From the NCBI GenBank assembly GCA_016794985.1, contig JAEUIQ010000051.1:1-64000 (forward strand): a stretch of DNA of 64,000 nt, read 5' to 3'. The notes under the pieces were generated by a model. It ran no database searches. It was not told the origin of the DNA and saw nothing but the letters and a program-made list of their open reading frames with translations. Both the position numbers and the translations under genes were made by a program. Positions 33,951-42,009 of this stretch are shown here, piece by piece. How positions within the stretch are numbered: the first letter of the stretch is position 1; each line of letters starts with the position of its first letter. Source of the stretch: Planctomycetaceae bacterium (GTDB lineage Bacteria > Planctomycetota > Planctomycetia > Pirellulales > Pirellulaceae).

Positions 33951-36530
33951 ATGACTTCGCCGTTCGTCTGGACCCTGATAATTGCGTGGATGATGGCCGT
34001 AACGGCTTATGTGTCCTACCGATTCCGACCACGCTTGTTTTTGCGCACGCTGCGGTGGATGGAACAGTTTACTGGGGCCTTGATCATCACGCTCGGCCTG
34101 TCCGTCTTGGTGTGTGGACTATTTGGATTCGCTGCGATCGAAGATTCGACTCCGTCGCAGGCGGAATGGACGCCTGCGGAAAATCGCTCCGACCAACAAG
34201 CCGGCGACCCATCGGTCTCGACGCAAACAACCGGCGACGACAGGGCGACAACCAATGCGGTTTCACAACGTTCCGAGGCTTCGCAATCCAAACGCGGCGT
34301 ATTGACCATTGGGGGAGCCTTTTACAAGACACTTCAGATCTTCGCCTTTAATGTGGATCCCACCGAACTGGAACAGTCCATTTTGTTGCGAATCGCCATG
34401 TTCTCGGCGATGCTGATGGCGGTGATCGTGGCGGAGAAAGGTATCCGCGTTTTGTTCCGCTCATCTTATGAACAATTGGTGCTGCAATTCAAAACGAAGC
34501 ATGTGGTTGTGTGTGGGCTGGGACGAATTGGCTATCAGATCTTGGCGGATCTGGAGTACGCCGAGTCGCAAATCGTCGTCATCGAATCGGACCCTGAGAA
34601 CCAACGAATCGCCTGGGCTCGCGAAATGGGTGCCGTGGTGGTCGTCGGCGATGCCACGCACGGTGACGTGTTGGAGGCAGCTCAAGTTCACCGAGCTCGC
34701 GAAGTTTTTGTGGTGACCGGTAGCGACCAATGCAATATCGAGTCCGTCATCGAAATTCGCGACATCTTGCGGCGACGCGGTCGAAAGTCGTTTTTCGGCT
34801 GGACGCTACCGAAATTGAACTGTCACGTCCATATCCTTAACCAAGATCTGGCCGGGATCGTGCGCGAGAATTCCACTTCGTTAGAACAGTCGACCGCCGC
34901 GCCGGCCACGTTTCCCCTGCGCCGCTCCGGCCCAGCTCTAATTGAAGTCGAAGTCTTTAATGCCATCGAACGGACGGCTCGCAAACTATTGGAAGACATC
35001 ACCCAGGCGATGCATGCCAAAACGAACGCCAATCGCACTTCCAACGATGTGACCGAGGCGACGAAATCGACCGAGCCCGACGACGATGAAAACACGAACC
35101 ACGTCTTGCATTACTTCATGTTCGGCTTTGGAGACTTCGGTCAGACACTGGCGTTGAAACTCGCTGAGTTATCCCAGCTCTCGGCCAACACGCGCAACCG
35201 TATGTCGATCCTCGACACAGAAATCGGGAAACGACGCCAGACGTTTCTGGCCCGCCATCATCGTTTCTGTCCGCAGGTTGATCCACAATATTCCTGGACG
35301 TTTGATCCCGACGCTGACGATTGGATCGGAAAAGTTCACCGTCCTGCGTCGGCCTATCGCTTGGCCGACAGCGCGCGTGGGATCGAATATGTCTGTAATG
35401 CTCGGTTCGTTGAATACCTTGACGTCGCCGACGGCGAAATGCTTCAGGGGATGCTTCAATGTACCGAATCGAAATCAGTGCAACCCGTGGTGTTGGTGTG
35501 TTTCGAAGAAGAACGAGAAAATTTTGCCCGTGCCGAGCGACTCCGAGCGAAATTGTTAGCGGCGGGCAAAGATTGGCCGATCTTTGTCTGGATTCCCCGC
35601 CAACGTGAACTGTCCCAGTTGTTACTGGAACACAATCAACAGCCGTCGAAGGTCGTGGATCGTTTCCACGGTCCAATGGATCACACTCGGAAGCTGTCAG
35701 AGCCAACGCAACAATCACCACAAGCAGGCCCCCCGCTGTCGGTCACCGGCCACGTTGCCGCTTCAAGGTGTCGGCTCATACCATTTGGTCAATGTTATGG
35801 CAGTGTCTCTTACGCCGAGTTGAACCAATCGTGGGTTGATTGGCTGGCCCGTCACTTGCATCTGGTGTGGGTTGATCGAAAGAACCATCCTACAATTTGG
35901 TCAGCGAGAATCCAGGATTTTCAAACCGCACTGGAAACGTTGAACCTCTTTGCGAAATCAAATGCCGCGGAGTTGGAAGATGGCGATCCGGGGGCAACAA
36001 CTTCGAGTGGCGCCATTCCTGCAAGAAACTTCGCTAATTTATTGAGCCAACCGTGGGAAAAATTGGACGAAGATTCCCGCGCTGCATGGGACCAGTGTGA
36101 TGAATGGAAGCGAGCCTCGAATCGATCCAGTGCCGCTCACGCGGTCTTGAAGGTCGCCCAGTTGGGATTGCGAATCACCGGTTATTCGACCAAACCAAGC
36201 ACGACCCCAACGGCCATTGTCATCACACCTGAATTGGAAGAGCGGCTGCGGATGATGGAACATTATCGTTGGGTTGCGGAGCGTCTTTTGACAGGATGGC
36301 GATTCGATGAAGACAATTCCGAGGTCAATCGCACTCGCTGGCAAATCGCACCCTGGTCCGAGCTAGACCAACCCTCCGCCAGTTACCTAGCCGAACAAAA
36401 AGCGAAGGGCAAGGTTGTGAACGAGAAGATTAAAGACGCGAAAATTGTCAAACTGCTGCTCGCCGCAATCCACCTTGGCTTGCTAACGGTGGAGCCACTT
36501 GAATACAGGAGCCCGATGCGAACAATCTAG
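33951..36530 (+). CDS. Membrane RCK/TrkA-N-like protein with C-terminal RyR-like domain
   Basis: 859 residues. Three hydrophobic segments lie at ~4-22, 40-60 and 146-166, but no TVGYG-type potassium filter is present. A Rossmann/TrkA-N domain follows (VVVCGLGRIGYQILADLEYA, Gly motif 189-194). A second Rossmann-like unit has GFGDFG at 392-397. The last ~100 residues contain MEHYRWVAERLLTGWRF, QIAPWSELDQPS and NEKIKDAKIVKLLLAAIHLG, which match the RyR-type domain found in bacterial NAD-binding proteins. It is probably a membrane-anchored nucleotide or redox sensor. Start and stop are clear. It sits between a TIR operon and an ACT/TIR-like gene, favouring a conflict or stress role over simple ion transport. 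Confidence 0.8.
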   Translation: MTSPFVWTLIIAWMMAVTAYVSYRFRPRLFLRTLRWMEQFTGALIITLGLSVLVCGLFGFAAIEDSTPSQAEWTPAENRSDQQAGDPSVSTQTTGDDRATTNAVSQRSEASQSKRGVLTIGGAFYKTLQIFAFNVDPTELEQSILLRIAMFSAMLMAVIVAEKGIRVLFRSSYEQLVLQFKTKHVVVCGLGRIGYQILADLEYAESQIVVIESDPENQRIAWAREMGAVVVVGDATHGDVLEAAQVHRAREVFVVTGSDQCNIESVIEIRDILRRRGRKSFFGWTLPKLNCHVHILNQDLAGIVRENSTSLEQSTAAPATFPLRRSGPALIEVEVFNAIERTARKLLEDITQAMHAKTNANRTSNDVTEATKSTEPDDDENTNHVLHYFMFGFGDFGQTLALKLAELSQLSANTRNRMSILDTEIGKRRQTFLARHHRFCPQVDPQYSWTFDPDADDWIGKVHRPASAYRLADSARGIEYVCNARFVEYLDVADGEMLQGMLQCTESKSVQPVVLVCFEEERENFARAERLRAKLLAAGKDWPIFVWIPRQRELSQLLLEHNQQPSKVVDRFHGPMDHTRKLSEPTQQSPQAGPPLSVTGHVAASRCRLIPFGQCYGSVSYAELNQSWVDWLARHLHLVWVDRKNHPTIWSARIQDFQTALETLNLFAKSNAAELEDGDPGATTSSGAIPARNFANLLSQPWEKLDEDSRAAWDQCDEWKRASNRSSAAHAVLKVAQLGLRITGYSTKPSTTPTAIVITPELEERLRMMEHYRWVAERLLTGWRFDEDNSEVNRTRWQIAPWSELDQPSASYLAEQKAKGKVVNEKIKDAKIVKLLLAAIHLGLLTVEPLEYRSPMRTI

Positions 36531-37353
36531 CGTGTAATGTTCAAACTTCTGGCTCATTAATTCAAACTCCCAGGCTTTTTATGCCAAACAGCATTCCTGG
36601 AAACCAAACCGAGGTTTTGTCATTTTTACAAGATCAATAACGGCCACTAGCGAGCCGACACAATGGTTCGCAGAAATGGTTCGTATGACTTTTCAAACCC
36701 GTTGGCGCGGAAAACGCAGAGAAAAAAGTGGGGAGTTTCGTAAAAAATTCTTCAAACGACATATGGAGGGTTGGAGGTAGCGGAAGTCGTCGCAGCTTTT
36801 CGGCACGTGGCACTTAACTCGAACCTTTTGATAAGTTTCTTTATGCTAAGACTGCGAATAAAGCGTCGCTCCCAATAGTCAAGTGTTCAATAATCTTTCA
36901 CCCGTCACGCACCGGCCCAACAGCACCCAATTTTGGTGAAAGATGATGAGTCAGAGATATCCGGTTATTTCTGCGCGATTAACTTTATCCGAGCACCCGT
37001 TACTTCGTTTCACCAAACGTGATGGTCGGCTGGATCCGAACTTCATGGAACGGCATGGTGTGGTGTCGGGCGTGTCTCGGAGTTGCCGCACCGAATCGGG
37101 CTTACCTGGGGATTCTTGCCAGTCTCCAGTATTTTTCCATCAAGAACTCGCAGAAGTTGCCCTGGCTGAAGTGGCCAACTACAATATTCGAGTCATTTCA
37201 ATCGTCTGACATGAACTGGGGGGACAAGATGAGCAGGCTCTATTTCGTTCTCGGAATGTTCTTCTTCCCCTTGCCATTGGTTCAAGCGGATCCTGCCAAT
37301 CATCCATCCATTTCCATCCCGTCCGCTGGCATATTTGCTAGGAGAGCGTTTGC
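36531..37353. other. Long intergenic region upstream of the ACT/TIR-like gene
   Basis: 823 bases. One weak plus-strand frame at 36943-37209 has a GGTGAAAG ahead of its ATG, but its 88 residues have no domain and look random. No inverted repeat or clear promoter could be assigned. The length suggests either regulatory content or a decayed gene. Confidence 0.45.
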
Positions 37354-39111
37354 ATGTACGTCCTGGGTGAGCTAATCAATTTGGAGCCTGAAATTCGTCG
37401 TGCCAAAAAGCGCGGACGGCATGAAATCGTACGCTTGCCAATCCCTTGGTACCAACGTGCACCACTCGGGTTGTTGAGTGGAACCACGGTGCACGTGGCG
37501 ATCTTGGAAGACCCGGTTTCGGATGTGAACGGCGAAGTTCTCGACTCTGGAGGCGAGAGCACTGAATCATCCGCTTCTGTTTCCTCCGTGCCGATCTTGC
37601 CTTCGCTAAGTGCCGATACGTGCCAACAATCTTCAAGCGATGGCCAGCAGAAAAAACGACCGCGCATCGGCGACATTGTCGTATCTGTGGTAAATCCAAT
37701 GCGACACGTTTTTCGCGTGCAAGTAAAGCGACAAGAACAGCAAGGCGCGTTGCACGAAGTGTTCAAAAAGATTCATGATTTGTTTAATAAGCATCGAATC
37801 AATATTGCATTAGCAGAAACGGTGACAACAGACTGTCGCAAAAGCCATGATGTGACGTTGGTCTGTGAGTTTCTAAATCAAGTCGACGAAGCAACGATTG
37901 AAGAAACGAAACTGGAGCTCGAGAATCTTTTAGGAGATGGAAGCCTTCAAGAAGAATCCGAACCACTTGTTGTATGGCAGCGACCACTTAAGAACATCGT
38001 ATTTAGCCGCTTGGGGGTTATACGGGCTGGATGGGTTTGCGATTGCGACTGGTACTCGCAAATTGAACCACGAATTGACGCGTCAAATAGTGTGGAGCTC
38101 AAATCGAAAGTCCGGCTTACGAGATCGATAAATTCTCGAGGAGATCTAGGCGGTCGATTTGACTGCCGAGGATTCGATTGCAGTCGTGTGGTAGTTTATT
38201 CTGATCAAGCGAACCGAGTGGCGAGGTTTGTGCTGCCCAAGCCCAACGCCTTTACCGTTCAAATTGAGCATGCGGACATCCCCGGCGCCCTAGAGATTTT
38301 GACAAATAGCTTAAAGGAGGAAAAGCTCAATCTGCTGAGCACCTTGATTCGGCGTGGAGGGGCGGGCCATGGGAATGCGACTTTAGTCGCGGTCTGTGAA
38401 CCATCCAGCGTTCAAAAGATAGGCGTTGAATTGCTGACTCAAAACTTGACAGAGGCCCTTCGACGCGTCAAAGATGCAGCGATGTACCGCATCGGTGATC
38501 CGCGAGTCTCTTTCGGCAAGCTTCCCGCGAATATCCTCACGTTACGGCATCCCGAAGATCGGATTATTCAAGTTCCCAAACGTCTCCGTGAAGCGGTTAA
38601 GTCAATAAGAGATGAAATTCCAAGTAGCTTCATTCCGGCCTTTATTTCGCGACGTTTTGCGGGGAGTGGCTATCGCGCCAAGAAGATTGCCCGGATTGTT
38701 CATCGCACCCTCAAGAAACATAAGTTTGCTCCTATCGAAGCTCGGCCTGATCCCCTCGATGACAATCCAACGACGTTTGACCAAGTTGAAGCTAGGCTGT
38801 GGGCCAGCGACCTGGGTATCGTGCTGGTCATCAACCAGGAGAACATTGAATCGATGAGTGGGAATCTCGCCCACGAGGCGGGATTCCTCCAAGGCCAAGA
38901 CAAACCTGTCGTCTTTTTAGTTGAGCAAAGCTTGGCCAAGAAAAACGTTATCGAGCGAAATCTATCGAACATCCAGGGGCATGTCGTATTGACGTTTGCA
39001 GATGGTGATTCGGCGTACGATCCGGACAACCCCAATTCAATCTATCAGGTCTTGTCAGCCTGGTTAAGAAATGTTCGGCGTCGCTTGCGAGATAAAAAGC
39101 ATCGCACCTGA
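37354..39111 (+). CDS. Protein with two ACT-like domains and a C-terminal TIR-like nucleotide-binding domain
   Basis: 585 residues, start with AGGAG about ten bases upstream. The N-terminal ~115 residues have no known domain. Residues ~118-190 (QGALHEVFKKIHDLFNKHRI, then NIALAETVTTD) and ~298-372 (PGALEILTNSLKEEKLNLLS) each look like ACT ligand-binding folds. Residues ~426-550 (SSFIPAFISRRFAGSGYRAK ... ASDLGIVLVINQENIESMSG ... NLAHEAGFLQGQDKPVVFLV) resemble TIR-like or nucleotide-deoxyribosyltransferase-like domains, whose N-x-x-x-E-x-G motif is here Asn504, Glu508 and Gly510. A small-molecule sensor driving a nucleotide-processing effector is a reasonable inference. I know of no named family with this order. 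Confidence 0.75.
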   Translation: MYVLGELINLEPEIRRAKKRGRHEIVRLPIPWYQRAPLGLLSGTTVHVAILEDPVSDVNGEVLDSGGESTESSASVSSVPILPSLSADTCQQSSSDGQQKKRPRIGDIVVSVVNPMRHVFRVQVKRQEQQGALHEVFKKIHDLFNKHRINIALAETVTTDCRKSHDVTLVCEFLNQVDEATIEETKLELENLLGDGSLQEESEPLVVWQRPLKNIVFSRLGVIRAGWVCDCDWYSQIEPRIDASNSVELKSKVRLTRSINSRGDLGGRFDCRGFDCSRVVVYSDQANRVARFVLPKPNAFTVQIEHADIPGALEILTNSLKEEKLNLLSTLIRRGGAGHGNATLVAVCEPSSVQKIGVELLTQNLTEALRRVKDAAMYRIGDPRVSFGKLPANILTLRHPEDRIIQVPKRLREAVKSIRDEIPSSFIPAFISRRFAGSGYRAKKIARIVHRTLKKHKFAPIEARPDPLDDNPTTFDQVEARLWASDLGIVLVINQENIESMSGNLAHEAGFLQGQDKPVVFLVEQSLAKKNVIERNLSNIQGHVVLTFADGDSAYDPDNPNSIYQVLSAWLRNVRRRLRDKKHRT

Positions 39112-39280
39112 CTTCGTCGTTTCATTGCCATGGGAGGTCGGAGCCCGCAACTGGAATTTCACAAGAATTGTGGGAATACGACGACCTCCACTGATTTCTT
39201 CGGTCAAGGCGTCCGGTAATTGAGTTTTCCGGTGAGCTAACGTTTGCGCTAGGCCGTCGCATGGTCAAAGATGGCGTCGT
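39112..39280. other. Convergent intergenic with paired inverted repeats
   Basis: 169 bases between two convergent genes. GGAGGTCG at 39133-39140 pairs with CGACCTCC at 39182-39189, and a smaller CACAA...TTGTG hairpin lies inside. It may serve as a bidirectional terminator, though there is no T-run. Confidence 0.35.
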
Positions 39281-40684
39281 CTAAAAGTACCACTCGGCTT
39301 CGACTTGGAGGCGGCACCATTCGTGGTGTTCGCCTACGAAGAAGTGCTCGTTCTCGGCAATGGTCCACATGACGTCGTCGTAGTTGAGGGCCGATGCGGC
39401 AACCGTCTGCAAACGCCGGATCGGTTCATTGAGTGCCAAAGACTTCGCGCGAAACAAATTGTGGCTGCGCGGCGATTCAAAGGCACTGGTCCAGGCTCGA
39501 ATGCCAAACCCAACGACCGGTAGCAATGCCGCTAAACCTATCAAAACGATTTCGACTCCATGCCAAAAATCGGGTGCGTGGGCGGGCGCTCCGTGATGAG
39601 CGGGATCGTTTGTCCCATGTCCAGAACCGTGCGGGTCTTGTGCTGTCGCCTCATCATGCCCGCTTTGCTTATCGCTGCTCAATTGTTGGACATCATGCCC
39701 TTTTGCTGCTGATCCCGAAGTGCCATCTGCGACGTCGTTCTGGGCGGCGTCTGTACCGGGCTGGGTAGCGCCGGGATTCTGCGCGGCGGGTGCCGGTGGA
39801 TGTGGAACATGCGCGTGATCGTGATGGCCTTGGACCAAGAAGATGGCGACAAATCCATGGCACAAAACGATAATCACGCTGGCCACAAACAATTTCAACG
39901 AGAGCTTCCAGCGATGCCCCCACGAACGTCCATAGGTTCGATTCGCTTGGAAATCAAAATAGTGTTTTTGGAACTCCAGCCGTTTCACTCGATACCATGA
40001 CGACAACGCCGCCAACTCCTCTGCGGGAACGTCACAGCTTGGCTTGAGCACCTCCGCCGGGGCAGTCTGGTCCGCTTCTTTGGCCCAGTGCTCGGCCTGC
40101 TCGTCGGTTAGGCCGACCAAACCCGCCATGGCGGACTTGGTCCGAGCTTGCCAGCGCGGTTCGTCGCACCAGAGTTCGGGCCAGGTCACCGACTGGAATC
40201 TTAGCGAACGGAGGCGTTCCGCAATTTGACGTTTGGTTAACCATTCGTGGTGGGTCTTGAGCCAAACCCCGGCAATGACCGCGATCAACGCCGCAATCAC
40301 GGCGATCAGTTCAACTCCAAAGATCGCTAACATCACCCCAGGCAATAAATGAGAAACAACCAACGACACGATGGCCGCCGCCACCGCGGTGACGCCAAAG
40401 CCAATGGCCATGCGCGTGACTTGGCGATGTCGGTTCTGATTGTCGATCGCTCGCCGATCCGCTTCTTCCCATTGCGGATAAAGCTCGGCTTGTAGGAATT
40501 CGAGCGCTCGCTTCAAGCGTTGAAATTGCGGAGCTTCGAGCACAACAAGTTCCGAACGATCGTCCATGTCGAACGTCCATTGCCGCGACATGTCTTCCCC
40601 GCTTTTCACCAACGCCAACTGGCGCTCCAGCAGTTCAGCCCACTGTCCGGAGTTCTCGCACTGACCCGATGCAACGTTTGTCAT
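39281..40684 (-). CDS. Four-helix membrane protein resembling tandem SLATT (DUF4231-like) modules
   Basis: 467 residues. Membrane helices are at ~90-112, 117-142, 263-284 and 374-396. Helices 3 and 4 are split by an 85-residue His/Asp/Gly-rich linker (GHHDHAHVPH... GHGTNDPAHHGAPAH) that could bind metal. After helix 2 comes HEWLTKRQIAERLRSLRFQS; after helix 4, NYDDVMWTIAENEHFFVGEH and HEW. The pair-of-helices then charged-helix pattern with a terminal E-H-x-E-W fits SLATT/DUF4231 2TM effectors, known as membrane partners of nucleotide-sensing conflict systems. Tandem arrangement in one chain is unusual. It is convergent with the ACT/TIR-like gene. Confidence 0.68.
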   Translation of the reverse strand: MTNVASGQCENSGQWAELLERQLALVKSGEDMSRQWTFDMDDRSELVVLEAPQFQRLKRALEFLQAELYPQWEEADRRAIDNQNRHRQVTRMAIGFGVTAVAAAIVSLVVSHLLPGVMLAIFGVELIAVIAALIAVIAGVWLKTHHEWLTKRQIAERLRSLRFQSVTWPELWCDEPRWQARTKSAMAGLVGLTDEQAEHWAKEADQTAPAEVLKPSCDVPAEELAALSSWYRVKRLEFQKHYFDFQANRTYGRSWGHRWKLSLKLFVASVIIVLCHGFVAIFLVQGHHDHAHVPHPPAPAAQNPGATQPGTDAAQNDVADGTSGSAAKGHDVQQLSSDKQSGHDEATAQDPHGSGHGTNDPAHHGAPAHAPDFWHGVEIVLIGLAALLPVVGFGIRAWTSAFESPRSHNLFRAKSLALNEPIRRLQTVAASALNYDDVMWTIAENEHFFVGEHHEWCRLQVEAEWYF

Positions 40685-40817
40685 GGTTTTATTCCGTTTG
40701 TTTGCGTTCGATCCATGGCATGGAATTCGCTGAGTTCTAATCAGCGGTTTCGATGATCCAGAGAACTCATACAGTCGTTATCCACACAAACCTCCTTGTA
40801 CGGCAGTTTGTTCGCAC

Positions 40818-41330
40818 ATGTGTCGGCCTTCCAGGCCTTTTTGTGGAGGAAGTACTGCTCTAACCGGTGGCTCGCGCACGCCGGCTAAGGTTGTTCCGGC
40901 CCATTCGGGCCTTCGCTCGGCGAGAAGCATTCTACACACTGTCGCGTCTGGTGCTGTTTCGGCCAATTCGGGCCAACGCTCGCCGCAAAGTTTCGATCAG
41001 TCCTGCGACTAGGTTTGTTCCGGCCCATTCGGGCCTTCGCTCGGCGAGAAGCATTCTACACACTGTCGCGTGTGGTGCTGTTTCGGCCCATCCGGGCCAA
41101 CGCTCGCCGCAAAGTTCCGATCAGTCCTGCGACTAGGTTTGTTCCGGCCCATTCGGGCCTTCGCTCGCCGAGAAGCATTCTTCACACTGTCGCGTCTGGT
41201 GCTGTTTCGGCCCATTCGGGCCAACGCTCGCCGCAAAGTTCCGATCAGTCCTGCGACTAGGTTTGTTCCGGCCCATTCGGGCCTTCATGTAGCCGCGCAA
41301 AATGCTTCACAGCGTTGTCCCGCAGGTGTC
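40818..41330. repeat. Interspersed palindromic repeat, copy 3, internally expanded
   Basis: Left end GTGTCGGCC...GGCCTTTTTG as in the other copies, then AACCGGTGGC...CGCCGGC, then the expanded GTTCCGGCCCATTCGGGCC core, then the right end ATGCTTCACAGCG near 41302-41318. The ends match copy 2, so the expansion happened inside one element. Confidence 0.88.
40891..41285. repeat. 124-bp tandem array inside repeat copy 3
   Basis: Unit starts at 40891, 41015, 41139 and 41263, giving an exact period of 124 bases: three full copies and a fourth cut after ~23 bases. Each unit carries two GGCC(C)ATTCGGGCC palindromes. Copies differ at only a few positions, which points to recent expansion. It is not CRISPR because there are no unique spacers. 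Confidence 0.95.
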
Positions 41331-41444
41331 TTCAAAAGTTTACGGTATTTCGGTTGCGTCTGCAAATTGACGCAGAATTAACCGTGGGATAGACAACCAG
41401 TTTGTTGTCATCACGTGTAGACGCACGCATCGCCAAAGGTTTAA

Positions 41445-41771
41445 CTACTTCTTTCGCTTCGGCTTTTTCAGCGAGGCAAGTTCTTGGATGGTGGCGCGGA
41501 TGGCGTCGCAGAGCCAGGGGCCGTTGTCGATCTTGTCATCGAGTAAAAAATGCGGACGCGCGTTGGGGTAGGGAATGCCGTCGGTGGGCTGACCGATGAA
41601 CTGCCTGCCGGCCTCGGTTGGCTTCACAAACAGCCGGTCATCGCAGATCAAACCAAAGAAAATATCATCGCAGTACAAACCAAACTCACCAAACATCTTT
41701 TTGGCTGTAATCTGCCCCACAGGCGATAGTTGATCGACAATGAAATCAGCGGTCTGTTGTTTGGATCCCAT
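41445..41771 (-). CDS. TfoX N-terminal domain protein
   Basis: 108 residues from the ATG at 41771, with AAAGG upstream; longer in-frame starts read into repeat-like sequence and are rejected. The sequence (GQITAKKMFGEFGLYCDDIF, LICDDRLFVKPTEAGRQFIG, IDNGPWLCDAIRATIQ) is the TfoX/Sxy N-terminal fold. In Proteobacteria such proteins affect competence gene expression; in other phyla they are stand-alone and their role is unknown. The C-terminus is basic (LKKPKRKK). It is downstream of the slipin gene on the same strand, but a pair of hairpins lies between them. Confidence 0.85.
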   Translation of the reverse strand: MGSKQQTADFIVDQLSPVGQITAKKMFGEFGLYCDDIFFGLICDDRLFVKPTEAGRQFIGQPTDGIPYPNARPHFLLDDKIDNGPWLCDAIRATIQELASLKKPKRKK

Positions 41772-41892
41772 TGGTAACCTTTCTTGTGAAGACTGTCGAG
41801 GTGTGAACGCTGGCCAATTATCATCGCTTGGCAATAAAAAAACACTCCAGCCAAATGGTGCGACTGGAGTGTTCGTGTGGGAGGCCATTGTC

Positions 41893-42002
41893 GTGGACCG
41901 CTCCGCGGTCCAATGGTGTTTGCAATACACGCTTGCTGGTTGACCGGTCGGTAAAAGAGGGGATCGATCCGCGTTCCCAATTGGACCACGGAGCGGTCCA
42001 CG
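41893..42002. repeat. Two mirror-image GC-rich hairpins
   Basis: GGACCGC-TCC-GCGGTCC at 41895-41911 and a near-copy GGACC-ACGGAGC-GGTCC at 41983-41999, which are also largely reverse complements of each other. The second begins right at the end of the slipin gene. They may act as a terminator for the slipin gene or belong to another small palindromic family. Confidence 0.6.
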
Positions 42003-42009
42003 GCTCTTT

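Larger units (their letters stand above)
40685..41444. other. Gene-free region holding the expanded repeat
   Basis: 760 bases, almost entirely repeat copy 3 and its 124-bp tandem expansion. Short frames within it arise because the repeat period is not a multiple of three, and none is likely to be expressed. Confidence 0.7.

Noticed and set aside
36943..37209. Small plus-strand gene
   Set aside because: It has a passable ribosome-binding site but no domain, ordinary random composition and no conservation evidence; kept only as a note on the intergenic region.
40818..41381. Overlapping short frames in the 124-bp array
   Set aside because: The 124-bp period is not a multiple of three, so each unit is read in a different frame; codon use and composition are those of a repeat.
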